Of a stretch of 59,728 nt of DNA, positions 38,751 through 48,669 are shown in pieces. The notes beneath the pieces are model-generated. The model made no database searches. It saw nothing but the letters and a program-made list of their open reading frames with translations, and had not been told where the DNA came from. Positions within the stretch are counted from its first letter, which is position 1. The number at the start of each line of letters is the position of its first letter. Made by a program: the position numbers and the translations under genes. Origin of the DNA: [Clostridium] aerotolerans DSM 5434 (GTDB lineage: Bacteria; Bacillota; Clostridia; Lachnospirales; Lachnospiraceae); the NCBI RefSeq assembly GCF_000687555.1, contig NZ_JHWJ01000021.1, forward strand, positions 1-59,728. Direction: 5' to 3'.

Positions 38751-39359
38751 ACGTATTCCAGATGAAATGGGGTTAGAATCGCTGATAGAAGTTAAGTCTG
38801 ATGATGTGAGGGTTCCTCTGGTAGATAATTTTACTTAAATAGAATCTACAAATTTGGATTTAAGAGAGGATGTCTCCGTTGGAAATGATTTTGATCTTAA
38901 AGCAGATGCAGAGCGAAAATGCCTAAAACTTATGCAGAATATAGTTTTTTATCTCTAGAAGAAAAGATGGAGCTCTTTGCAGTATTGGATTATGTTGAGT
39001 CATTAGATGTTATGCGATTAGTAAAGCAGTATTTTCAAGAAATTGGTCATGATTATAGCATTAATGAAGTTATGGAGGAATCAGATAAAATTTATGAGGG
39101 GGCTAGACAAATTAGTATCAGTAGAAATGTAGATCTGATATGTAATGATTTACAGGAAGCAGGATTATCTTACTGGTATTTGACGGTGACTGAGAAATCA
39201 AAGTTATTTGAATTCTGAGTGGATGATAATCATTATAATCTGGCACTTCATACTGCTGTTTTGAAGAAAATAGGAGTTGATATGGATTTTGATGAGCGAT
39301 ATGAGGATTATCAGAAGGTTTATGAGGCAGGACTGGAAATACAGAGAAAAGATAGTTAG
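38751..39359 (+). pseudogene. Broken hypothetical genes after the relaxase relic
   Basis: From 38919 an open frame of 99 codons (MPKTYAEYSFLSLEEKMELF...) ends at TGA 39216-39218. The same frame continues with VDDNHYNLALHTAVLKKIGVDMDFDERY to a stop at 39357-39359, so a single gene interrupted by a nonsense codon is likely. The bases before 38919 read as a stop-ridden acidic tail. No convincing ribosome binding site precedes 38919. Function unknown. Confidence 0.45.
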
Positions 39360-39434
39360 AGAGACAGGGGACGATAAGTTCCTTGTCTTTAAGACTATTT
39401 CCTATTAAATCATATGTAAGAAGTCGAAATTTGG

Positions 39435-39463
39435 TTGCTAATATGACAATTTAGAGATACAAT
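39435..39463 (+). promoter_or_regulatory. Candidate promoter of the island's HTH gene
   Basis: TTGCTA (39435-39440), a 17-bp spacer and TACAAT (39458-39463), 50 bp before the start of the excisionase-like gene. It may start the transcript that includes the R-M genes. Confidence 0.5.
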
Positions 39464-39512
39464 AATTGTAGTTGTGTAAAAACTGAAAGTTAGACAATTT
39501 GGAGGAAAATGT

Positions 39513-39698
39513 ATGTCTGAAACAATGGAAAAATGGTCGAGTTTAGAAGAAACAGCAGAGTATCTGGGAGTAACAAAAGATACCATACGAAACTGGATTA
39601 AAAAGGCAGATATACCAGCACATAAAGTGGGTAGATTATGGAAGTTTAAATTATCTGAAGTAGATGCCTGGGTAAAAAGTGGTAAGGGTGCGCTGTAG
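39513..39698 (+). CDS. Excisionase-family helix-turn-helix DNA-binding protein
   Basis: A 61-aa protein of the HTH_17 / excisionase type: WSSLEETAEYLGVTKDTIRNW followed by the wing segment IPAHKVGRLWKFKLSEVDAWV. It has GGAGG 7 nt before the ATG. Proteins of this kind are either recombination directionality factors or small regulators, and they often stand in front of type I R-M operons. With no integrase nearby, a role in regulating the hsd genes is the more likely choice here. Intact by length and motif. Confidence 0.85.
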   Translation: MSETMEKWSSLEETAEYLGVTKDTIRNWIKKADIPAHKVGRLWKFKLSEVDAWVKSGKGAL

Positions 39699-39769
39699 TG
39701 TTGGATTTTGATAGAAGACTACGATAATAATTTGAGTAAGAATCACATAAAAAAGGAACAGGTCTAAAA

Positions 39770-40713
39770 ATGATGTACGAGTATGAAGAAGCGTTATTAA
39801 GTCCAGAAATATCTTATGATAGATTAATTTCTAGTATTACAATGCAAAAATAATTATATAAATATCAATGTTTTTATGATAAATTAGGAAAACAGAATCC
39901 TTATTGGAAGGATAATATGAAAGGTACATTTCATTTGAGTTTAGGATCTGAATTTGAAGGTAAAAATGATTGTAAGCCATATATTGATATTGATCAAGTA
40001 AGTTGTTTTATAGAAAACTTTTTATTTAGAATAAAAATTGAAAATAATAAAATTGAAGATATTAGGATGCAGCTTGCTAAAAACATAACGAATAATTCAC
40101 TTGATAATATAGCATCTAATTATCTAACCAGTATTAAAATTGGATGTTTTACAACAAATGCTGATAATAACATGATGCGTAGTAAATATGCTTGCTTTAG
40201 AAAAGGTTACTGTATTGAATATAATACAGAAGGGAATATATTGTTTAGAAATTCAACATTACCGTTGGTCTATAGAAATATCCCATATGATTCCTCCATA
40301 TCATTTGCTAATCAATTAATTTTAGAGTGCTGTAGGGAAGGGAAAAATAGGACTATTGAAGAGCAATTAGAAATTTATTTATCGATTTATGAAAAAATCA
40401 TGAAAACAACATATATCTTAATTTTTTTAAAGAAAAGAGAAAATTGGAGTTTGAGAAAGAATACAGAATGTTTTTGCTTAAGAATAGGACCACAAGAGTT
40501 GGTTTAATTAAAGATTCAGATTATCTTGATGAAAAATTTAATATAGATTTATCAAGTCAAGTATCTGCTATATATTTATAGGAAAAATTTGACGAAAACG
40601 AAGGAAGCAGTGAATTATTAACAAAAATCTGTAGTGTTTTAGAAGAAACAAAGATTCAATTGTACAGGAAAAGTATTAAAGATGGGAAAATTATTAATGA
40701 AAAAATCATTTAA
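39770..40713 (+). pseudogene. DUF2971-family gene, broken
   Basis: An in-frame TAA near 39851 separates an N-terminal piece (MMYEYEEALLSPEISYDRLI) from the open frame beginning at ATG 39917. The latter has the DUF2971 pattern: a CFT...N..M.SKYA segment followed by KGYCIEYN and LPLVYRNIPYD. Near 40430 a frameshift moves the protein into the frame reading FEKEYRMFLLKN, after which another stop (near 40579) precedes the tail ending at 40713. At least three lesions make it non-functional. DUF2971 proteins occur in defence islands; the function is unknown. Confidence 0.7.
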
Positions 40714-40815
40714 TAATACTTATATTTTAATGTAAAGTCCTATTGCAAAAAGAGAAAATCATTAAAGCAAGCAAATGGATGAAGAATAAAACTTGAAATA
40801 CCGGAGGAAACAAAA

Positions 40816-43251
40816 GTGGCTATCAAAAAAAGTGAGATTTACAGCCAGATATGGGCTGCATGTGATAAATTGCGTGGTGGAGTTGAACCAGCGAGATATA
40901 AAGACTATATATTGACCTTATTATTTGTAAAGTATGTATCAGACAGATTCAAAGGAGATCCTTATGCAGATATAGTAATTTCTGAAAGTGGTTCTTTTGA
41001 TAAAATCGTAGAACTAAAAGGAAAACCAAATATCGGTGAGGGAATAAACATTGTAATCAGTGCGCTTGCTGAAGCGAATGAACTTAAGGGCGTTATTGAT
41101 GTTGCTGATTTCAATAGTGATGATTTGGGAACAGATAAAGAAGCCGTTGATAAACTAACGGGTTTAGTGGCAATATTTGAAAAGCCAGAGTTGAATTTTG
41201 AAAAAAATAAAGCAGGTGGTGATGATATTCTTGGCGATGCTTACGAATATCTTATGAAAAAATTTGCGGTTGATTCAGGTAAGAGCAAGGGACAGTTCTA
41301 CACACCTGGAGAAGTTTCCAAAATTATGGCTAAGGTAGTTGGAATTGATAAAGCTGAAGGAACAGATAAAACCGTTTATGATCCAGCATGTGGATCAGGT
41401 TCTTTGTTGATTCGTGCAGCAGACGAAGCCCCTGTAAGAGAGGATGGAACTTCGGTTGTGGCAATATACGGACAGGAGAAAGATAAAGCAACAGCAGGTT
41501 TAGCAAGAATGAATCTTGTACTTCATAACAAAGCCAATGGAGTAATTTCTGGTAATAAAAGCACAATTTCATCACCGGAATATAAAGATGATAGAAATTC
41601 TACATTGCTAAAGCGCTTCGATTATATTGTAGTAAATCCACCGTTTTCAGATAAATCTTGGATGGATGGAATTCAAACACCAGATTTATATGGCAGATTT
41701 GATGGTTTTGAAACACCACCAGAAAAGAATGGAGATTATGCATGGTTTTTGCATGTTCTTAAATCTTTAAAGTCAGATGGTAAAGCAGCAATCATACTTC
41801 CTCATGGAGTACTATTCAGAGGAAATACAGAAGCCAATATTAGAAAAAAAATTATTGATAGAGGATACATTAAAGGTATTATCGGGTTGCCAGCGAACTT
41901 ATTTTATGGAACTGGAATTCCAGCGTGTATTATTATTGTAGATAAAGAAGATGCAGAAATAAGAGAAGGAATCTTTATGATTGATGCATCGAAAGGCTAT
42001 ATAAAGGATGGAAATAAAAACAGACTTCGTGAGCAGGACATTCATAGAATTGTAACAGTATTTAATCATCAGATGGAAATTGAAAAGTACTCCAGATTTG
42101 TGCCAAATAGAGAAATAAAAAAAGATAATGAATATAATCTTAACATCCCAAGGTACATTGATAATAGTGAGCCAGAAGATTTACAGGATATCAATGCACA
42201 TTTGAATGGAGGAATTCCATGCGTTGATATTGATAGCCTTAATGCGTATTGGACTGTTTATCCTTCTATAAAAGGCACTTTGTTTGCAACATTAAGAGAA
42301 GGTTATTATAAAGCTATAGTAGCTAAAGAAAATATTGTTTCCACGATATTGAATCATGAAGAATTTATAGCCCATGCTGAAAAAGTGGATGAGGCTTATT
42401 CAGTGTGGAAAGAAAAAGTTATCCCTATTTTAAGTTCATTAACAGTTGAAGATAATCCGAAGAGTATCATTAAGATCATTGCAGAATCATTGCTTGAACA
42501 GTTTAAAGAAGTGGACTTAATCGATGAGTATGATATTTATCAGGTTCTTATGGAATATTGGGAAGAAATCATGCAGGATGATGTATACGCGATTTGTTAC
42601 GATGGATATGAGACTGGAAAAGAAATTGCATATGAGTATGTAATGAAAAAAGATGTAAAGACAAATAGAATTAAAAGTTTTGAAGGAAAATTAATACCGA
42701 AAAAGATAGTTATTGAAACTTATTTTTTAGAACAAGCAAGGGCTATCCAAAAACTGAATGAAGATTTAGATGAAGTGGTTTCTAAAATGGAAGAAATGGT
42801 AGAAGAAAATACAGGTGAAGATGGATTGTTCTCAGAACTCGATGACATGAAAAAAGGCACCATAACTGCCAGAATGAAAGTGATAAAAGGTGATCCTGAG
42901 GCAAAGGACGAGTTAGATGTATTAAATCAATATAGCAAATGGATTGATGCAGAATTAAACTTTAAAAAAGCAATAAAGCAGGCAGAGGAAGATTTGGATA
43001 AATTAGTAAGAGAACAATATGGTAAATTGACAATTAATGAAATAAAGAATCTTTTAGTCGAGAAAAAATGGCTTATATCTATATATGACGGTATTAATTC
43101 AATTCATCAGGCAGTATCTCATAGACTATCTAATAGATTGGTAGAACTTGTTGTAAGATATGAGTGTACCATGAGCCGATGTGGTGATGAAGTAAAAGAA
43201 TATGAGATGAAAGTGAAAGCTCATCTGGAGAGGATGGGGTTTTCATGGTAG
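40816..43251 (+). CDS. hsdM: Type I restriction-modification DNA methyltransferase HsdM
   Basis: HsdM transfers methyl from S-adenosylmethionine to N6 of adenine at the site set by HsdS. The 811-aa protein starts at GTG 40816, 7 nt after CCGGAGGA. It has an HsdM N-terminal helical domain (residues about 5-140), SAM motif I DPACGSGSLLI (189-199), and the N6-adenine catalytic motif NPPF (274-277). The C-terminal extension of roughly 370 residues, rich in charged helices, makes it much longer than the classical 520-aa enzymes but fits a known long subgroup. It overlaps hsdS by 7 nt. All key motifs are intact. Confidence 0.95.
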   Translation: MAIKKSEIYSQIWAACDKLRGGVEPARYKDYILTLLFVKYVSDRFKGDPYADIVISESGSFDKIVELKGKPNIGEGINIVISALAEANELKGVIDVADFNSDDLGTDKEAVDKLTGLVAIFEKPELNFEKNKAGGDDILGDAYEYLMKKFAVDSGKSKGQFYTPGEVSKIMAKVVGIDKAEGTDKTVYDPACGSGSLLIRAADEAPVREDGTSVVAIYGQEKDKATAGLARMNLVLHNKANGVISGNKSTISSPEYKDDRNSTLLKRFDYIVVNPPFSDKSWMDGIQTPDLYGRFDGFETPPEKNGDYAWFLHVLKSLKSDGKAAIILPHGVLFRGNTEANIRKKIIDRGYIKGIIGLPANLFYGTGIPACIIIVDKEDAEIREGIFMIDASKGYIKDGNKNRLREQDIHRIVTVFNHQMEIEKYSRFVPNREIKKDNEYNLNIPRYIDNSEPEDLQDINAHLNGGIPCVDIDSLNAYWTVYPSIKGTLFATLREGYYKAIVAKENIVSTILNHEEFIAHAEKVDEAYSVWKEKVIPILSSLTVEDNPKSIIKIIAESLLEQFKEVDLIDEYDIYQVLMEYWEEIMQDDVYAICYDGYETGKEIAYEYVMKKDVKTNRIKSFEGKLIPKKIVIETYFLEQARAIQKLNEDLDEVVSKMEEMVEENTGEDGLFSELDDMKKGTITARMKVIKGDPEAKDELDVLNQYSKWIDAELNFKKAIKQAEEDLDKLVREQYGKLTINEIKNLLVEKKWLISIYDGINSIHQAVSHRLSNRLVELVVRYECTMSRCGDEVKEYEMKVKAHLERMGFSW

Positions 43252-44501
43252 ATGAATTATACAAAACAACAGATTTGGGAAGAGTGCCCTATAATTGGAA
43301 AGTAAAAAACATAATGGATGTTGTTGAATCTATTAAAATTGGTCCTTTTGGAAGTCAGTTAAAAAAAGAATATCTAATAAAAAATGGAAAATATCGAGTG
43401 TATGGTCAGGAAAATGTGTATAAAAAAGATTTTACTTTTGGTGAACGTTATCTTACAAAAGAACATTTTCAGAGGTTAAGAAGTTGTGAGCTGATAAGAG
43501 AAGATTTTGTTATTAGTAGTATGGGAACTATAGGAAAATGTCATGTTATTACTGAAAATATCATGACAGGAATTATGGATTCTCATTTAATTAGATTACG
43601 ATTAAATACAACATTAATTGACAGTAAGTATTTATTGTATTTATTTGGAAATGAAACGGGTATTATAATTAATCAAATTTCAAAATTAAGTGTAGGAGGA
43701 ATAATGGATGGTCTCAGTACGAAGATTATTAAGTCATTAAATGTTGTTTTACCTCCTATTGCAGAACAACACGAAATAGCAGAAGTTTTGTCAGATGTTG
43801 ATAAGCTCATTCAAGCTCTTGAAAGGTTAATTGAAAAGAAAAAAGCAATAAAGCAAGGAACAATGCAAGAATTGTTGACAGGAAAGAAAAGAATTGATGG
43901 ATTCTCAAAGAAGTGGGATAGGGGTATTTTGGGAGATTTGTGCGATATTTACAGAGGTGGTTCACCTAGGCCAATTCAGAAATATCTTACAAATAATTCA
44001 AATGGTGTTAATTGGATAAAAATTGGGGATGTTTCAAGAAATGCAAAATATATAGAATCTACAGATGAGAAAATAATACAAGAAGGAATACGTTATTCTA
44101 GAGTTGTTCATAGTGGTGATTTTCTTTTGTCTAATTCAATGAGTTTTGGTAGACCATATATTTTAAAGCTAGATGGGTGTATACACGATGGATGGCTTGT
44201 TATACAAGATTATAAGAAAAATTTTAATACAGAGTATTTATATTATATGTTAATGTCTCCATTTGTATTAGATCAATATTTAAGTAAAGCAGCGGGAAGT
44301 AGTGTTTTAAATTTAAATAAAGAATTAGTTTCAACGGTAGAGGTTTTGATACCAGAGTTAAAAGAGCAAGAAGCAATAGCTGGTAAATTAGCAACATTTG
44401 ATGATGAAATAAATTCACTAGAACTAAAACTGGAAAAATATCGTCAAATCAAACAGGGAATGATGCAAGAACTATTAACCGGAAGAATTCGTTTAATATA
44501 G
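43245..44501 (+). CDS. hsdS: Type I restriction-modification specificity subunit HsdS
   Basis: HsdS recognises the bipartite DNA target and assembles HsdM and HsdR. The 418-aa protein has two target recognition domains, each followed by a conserved helix: IEKKKAIKQGTMQELLTGKKR (near residue 200) and LEKYRQIKQGMMQELLTGRIR (near residue 405). The near repetition about 200 residues apart is the normal HsdS architecture and also a site for domain exchange. Its start overlaps the end of hsdM. The target sequence cannot be predicted here. Confidence 0.93.
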   Translation: MVDELYKTTDLGRVPYNWKVKNIMDVVESIKIGPFGSQLKKEYLIKNGKYRVYGQENVYKKDFTFGERYLTKEHFQRLRSCELIREDFVISSMGTIGKCHVITENIMTGIMDSHLIRLRLNTTLIDSKYLLYLFGNETGIIINQISKLSVGGIMDGLSTKIIKSLNVVLPPIAEQHEIAEVLSDVDKLIQALERLIEKKKAIKQGTMQELLTGKKRIDGFSKKWDRGILGDLCDIYRGGSPRPIQKYLTNNSNGVNWIKIGDVSRNAKYIESTDEKIIQEGIRYSRVVHSGDFLLSNSMSFGRPYILKLDGCIHDGWLVIQDYKKNFNTEYLYYMLMSPFVLDQYLSKAAGSSVLNLNKELVSTVEVLIPELKEQEAIAGKLATFDDEINSLELKLEKYRQIKQGMMQELLTGRIRLI

Positions 44502-44516
44502 GAGGTGTATAGAAAT

Positions 44517-45524
44517 ATGAAAAAATCAAATGCAGAAATATTACTCTATAGCCTAGATAATAGTAATGTGTATGCTATTGTTTTTTCAAAGATGCAACAT
44601 TCTGGTTAACCCAGAAATCCATGGCAGAACTTTTGATTGTTCTACGGATAATGTTTCATTACATTTGAAAAACATTTATGAAGAGGAAGAATTAGATAGA
44701 GATTTAACTACCGAGATATTCTCGGTAGTTCGAAAAGAAGGCAATAGAAAAGTAAACAGAGAATTAGAATTCTATAGCTTAGATGTTATTATTGCAGTTG
44801 CTACCGTGTGAACTCAAAAAATGCGACACATTTTCGTCAATGGTCAACCAAGACTTTGAAAGAATATATTCAAAAAGGTTTTGTTTTAAATGACGAAATG
44901 CTCAAAAATGGGAAGCCGTTTGGCAAAGATTATTTTGATGAATTATTAGACAAAATCAGAGAGATTCGTGCAAGCGAGAGACGAGCTTACCAGAAAATCG
45001 CAGATATATTTGAACAGTGCAGCTATGACTATGATAAGAACAGTAATTTGACCAAAGAATTTTATGCCTTTGTCCAAAACAAACTTCATTATACACTAAC
45101 AGGAAAAACAGCAGCGGAACTCATTAGTGAAAGAGCAGATGCATAACATCCTACTATGGGATTGACGACATGGAAAGATGCATCGGATGGAAAAATTTTA
45201 AAGCGTGATGTAATTGTAGCTAACAACTATCTCAATGAAAAAGAAATTAAAAAAATAAATCGTCTGGTGACTATGTTTATCGACTATGCAGAACTAATGG
45301 CAGAAGATGAAGAGTTAATGAGTATGCAGGATTGGCTCAATGAAACAGATAACTTTTTGAAAAATAACCGAAGAAATGTATAAGAAGGGAAGGGCACAAT
45401 TTCACATAAAGATGCATTGCAAAAAGTAGGTGATGAATATCAGATTTTTCGAGTAAGGCAAGATAGAGAATATATATTGGAATTTGACAAAGACATGGAA
45501 AAGTACTTAAAGGGTAAGAACTAG
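44517..45524 (+). pseudogene. RhuM-family gene, multiply broken, between hsdS and hsdR
   Basis: After AGGAGG at 44500-44506 an ATG at 44517 opens a frame that is lost after about 20 codons. Pieces in different frames rebuild a RhuM (virulence protein family): FWLTQKSMAELF, FDCSTDNVSLHLKNIYEE, VNSKNATHFRQWSTKTLKEY, ASERRAYQKIADIFEQC, MGLTTWKDASDGKILK and a tail HKDALQKVGDEYQIFRV. Lesions are frameshifts near 44585, 44634 (one T lost) and 44800 (one G lost), plus in-frame TAA at 45144 and 45381. RhuM genes often sit inside type I R-M operons; this copy is dead while hsdM, hsdS and hsdR around it are intact. Confidence 0.8.
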
Positions 45525-45537
45525 AAGGGAGTTACTT

Positions 45538-48500
45538 ATGAGTGTTGGGGAAGTGGAAAAAAAGACACAAGAGAGAATCATAAACTTATTCGTAAATGAA
45601 TTAGAATATACCTATCTGGGAGACTTTACAGATAAGAAGAACTCTAATATAGAGCTGAAATACCTTATAAAGTTTCTACAAAGACAAGGTTATTCTGATG
45701 TCCTGATTAAGCGTGGAATAAAGGCGCTTCAGGATAAAACGACAAACCAGCAATTATCACTGTATGATCTTAATAAAGAAACTTATGCTATTTTACGATA
45801 TGGGTCGAAAGTAAAAGAAGGTGCTGGAGAACAGACCAGAACTGTAAATTTTGTAGATTGGGAACATCCTTTGAATAACGATTTTTACATAGCGGAAGAA
45901 GTATCTATTTCAATTTCCAATAACAGTACGACGAAAAGACCAGACCTTGTTTTATATATTAATGGAATAGCTTTTGGTGTAATCGAGTTAAAACGTAGTA
46001 CAGTATCAATGGCAGAAGGCATCAGACAGAATTTAACCAATCAAAAAAAGGAAATGATTCGTCATTTCTTTGCTACTATTGGTTTGGTGATGGCTGGAAA
46101 TAATGCACAAGGTTTAAAATATGGTGTAATCAATACTTCCGAGAAATATTATCTTACATGGAAAGAAGATAAAGAAGCAACTGATGAGATTTCAAAAGTG
46201 GTTAAAAAGACCATTGATAAATACCCAATTCGTTTAGATAAAAATTTAATCTCGCTTTGTAAGAAAGAGAGATTAATTGAGATATTATATAATTTCATGA
46301 TCTTTGATAGTGGAACGAAAAAGACATGTAGACCGAACCAATATTTTGGAAATTTAGCCGCTCGTAGTTTTGTGAGAAAACATGCTGGAGGGGTTATTTG
46401 GCATACTCAGGGTTCTGGTAAATCACTTACTATGGTTTGGCTTAGTAAATGGATAAAAGAGAATATTTCCAATAGTAGAATTTTGATTGTAACGGATCGT
46501 GATGAATTGGATGAGCAGATTGAAGGCGTATTTACGGGTGTAGATGAAAAAATAGTACGTACCACTTCTGGGAAAGACCTGGTAAGTAAAATTAACGATA
46601 CTTCACCAGTGCTAATGTGCTCTTTAGTTCACAAGTTTGGTCGACGAGGCGGAAGTGCAACAGAAGCAGATTATACAAGCTTTATGGAGGAGCTGATGGC
46701 ATCTTTACCACCGAATTTCTCACCGAAAGGAGATTTTTATGTATTTGTAGACGAATGTCATAGAACCCAGTCGGGGAAATTACATAAAGCGATGAAAACG
46801 ATTTTGCCTAATGCATTGTTAATCGGTTTTACTGGAACTCCGCTTATGAAGAAGGACAAGCAAAAAAGCATTGAAGTTTTTGGACCTTATATACATCGAT
46901 ATAAATTTGATGAAGCGGTAAAAGATGGAGTTGTTTTGGACTTAAGGTATGAAGCCAGAGAGGTTGAACAAAATGTTATCTCACAGGAGCGTATAGATGC
47001 ATGGTTTGATTCAAAAACAGCTGGCTTAAGTGAAACAGCAAAGGCGCAGTTAAAGCTGCGCTGGGGATCATTGCAGAAAATGTTTAGTTCAAAATCAAGG
47101 CTGAGTGTTATTGTATCTGATATCATGTTTGATATGGAAATGAAGCCGAGATTAAAGTCAGGCAGAGGAAATGCTATGCTGGTAGCAGGTAGTATTTATC
47201 AGGCATGTAAATACTATGAATTGTTTCAATCTGCAGGGTTAAAAAAATGTGCGGTTGTAACTTCATATGAACCTAACATCGGAGATATCCGAACTGAAAC
47301 AGTTGGAGAAGATGGTGAAACAGAAGCAGTGCAACAATATGAAATCTATCGCAAAATGTTAGATGGAAAAGATCCGGCAACTTTTGAAAAGGAAGTAAAA
47401 AAGAAATTCATCGAGGAACCAGATGAGATGAAACTTCTTATCGTGGTAGATAAATTATTGACCGGATTTGATGCACCACCAGCAACCTATCTTTACATAG
47501 ATAAATCAATGAGAGATCATGGATTGTTTCAGGCGATTTGTCGTGTTAATCGATTAGATGGTACGGACAAGGATTTTGGATACATCATTGATTACAAAGA
47601 TTTATTCCGTTCTTTAGAAAAGACGGTGGCAGATTATACGGCTGAAGCGTTCGCTGAATATGATGCAGAAGATATCTCTGGATTGTTAACAGATCGTTTT
47701 GATAAGGCAAAAGACCAATTAGAAGATGTTTTGGAAAGTTTATATGCTTTGTGTGAACCAGTTGAACCACCTAAGAATGATGTAGACTATATTCATTATT
47801 TTTGCGGAAAGAATACAGAGCAATTTGATGTTGAAGAGTTAGAAGCAAATATGCCAAAGAGAGAACAGCTATATGATCTGTCGGCATCAGCTCTTCGTTC
47901 ATTTGCCGAAGTTTCTGGGGAGTTGCAAGAAAGATATCATTACTCGTTGTCTCAGATAAAGAAACTGGAATCTGAAGTTAGTAATTTTATAAAAATCAGA
48001 GATGTAGTACGTGCAGCAAGTGGCGATTATATTGACTTAAAAGCATACGATCCAGATATGCGCCACTTAATCGATAATTATTTGTCAGCAAATCCAAGTA
48101 AAATTTTGACTTCATTTAATGATATGTCTATCGTTCAGTTGTTGGTCGATAGAGGTGTAGATGCACTATCGGGAATGCCATCTGAGAAAAAAGAACAACA
48201 GGAAGCAGTGGCAGAGACTATTGAAAACAATGTACAGAAGGAAATTGTTGAAAAGTCCCATAGCAATCCGAAATACTATGAGAAAATGTCAGCTTTGCTT
48301 AAAGAACTGGTTGAGAAAAGAAAACAAGATGTTCTAAATTATCAGCAGTATTTGCAGGAAATTATCGAGTTGGCTAAGAAAGTACAAAAACTAGAGACAA
48401 ATATGTTTTATCCGGAAACCATACGTACTAGCCCCGCTTGCAGGGCATTATATGATAACTTGGATTCTGATCAATCACTGACTATGCAGGTGCATGAGGC

Positions 48501-48669
48501 TGTTATGGAATATAGAACCGATGGATTTCGTGGAAACGTTGTAAAGGAACGACAGATAAAAAGACAACTAGCAAGAGTTCTTAGTGTATTCTGCAAGATA
48601 AATGAAAGAAATGAAAGTGAAATTGTTGAAAAAGTGTTTTCAATAGTCAAAGAACAGGATGAATATTAA
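45538..48669 (+). CDS. hsdR: Type I restriction endonuclease subunit HsdR
   Basis: HsdR translocates DNA with its motor domain and cuts unmodified DNA. The 1043-aa protein has an N-terminal PD-(D/E)xK nuclease (Asp in RPDLVLYING, IELK near residue 155), helicase motif I TQGSGKSLTMVW near residue 290, DECH box near residue 405, motif III GFTGTPLM, and the helicase C-terminal part with DKLLTGFDAPP and QAICRVNR. A helical C-terminus probably binds HsdMS. GAAGGGAG precedes the ATG. The stop shares one base with the next gene's start. All catalytic motifs are intact, so restriction should be active if hsdMS are expressed. Confidence 0.95.
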   Translation: MSVGEVEKKTQERIINLFVNELEYTYLGDFTDKKNSNIELKYLIKFLQRQGYSDVLIKRGIKALQDKTTNQQLSLYDLNKETYAILRYGSKVKEGAGEQTRTVNFVDWEHPLNNDFYIAEEVSISISNNSTTKRPDLVLYINGIAFGVIELKRSTVSMAEGIRQNLTNQKKEMIRHFFATIGLVMAGNNAQGLKYGVINTSEKYYLTWKEDKEATDEISKVVKKTIDKYPIRLDKNLISLCKKERLIEILYNFMIFDSGTKKTCRPNQYFGNLAARSFVRKHAGGVIWHTQGSGKSLTMVWLSKWIKENISNSRILIVTDRDELDEQIEGVFTGVDEKIVRTTSGKDLVSKINDTSPVLMCSLVHKFGRRGGSATEADYTSFMEELMASLPPNFSPKGDFYVFVDECHRTQSGKLHKAMKTILPNALLIGFTGTPLMKKDKQKSIEVFGPYIHRYKFDEAVKDGVVLDLRYEAREVEQNVISQERIDAWFDSKTAGLSETAKAQLKLRWGSLQKMFSSKSRLSVIVSDIMFDMEMKPRLKSGRGNAMLVAGSIYQACKYYELFQSAGLKKCAVVTSYEPNIGDIRTETVGEDGETEAVQQYEIYRKMLDGKDPATFEKEVKKKFIEEPDEMKLLIVVDKLLTGFDAPPATYLYIDKSMRDHGLFQAICRVNRLDGTDKDFGYIIDYKDLFRSLEKTVADYTAEAFAEYDAEDISGLLTDRFDKAKDQLEDVLESLYALCEPVEPPKNDVDYIHYFCGKNTEQFDVEELEANMPKREQLYDLSASALRSFAEVSGELQERYHYSLSQIKKLESEVSNFIKIRDVVRAASGDYIDLKAYDPDMRHLIDNYLSANPSKILTSFNDMSIVQLLVDRGVDALSGMPSEKKEQQEAVAETIENNVQKEIVEKSHSNPKYYEKMSALLKELVEKRKQDVLNYQQYLQEIIELAKKVQKLETNMFYPETIRTSPACRALYDNLDSDQSLTMQVHEAVMEYRTDGFRGNVVKERQIKRQLARVLSVFCKINERNESEIVEKVFSIVKEQDEY

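Noticed and set aside
39513-39698. Excisionase acting with a nearby integrase
   Set aside because: No integrase is visible in the window, so the HTH protein was described as a regulator or former Xis only.
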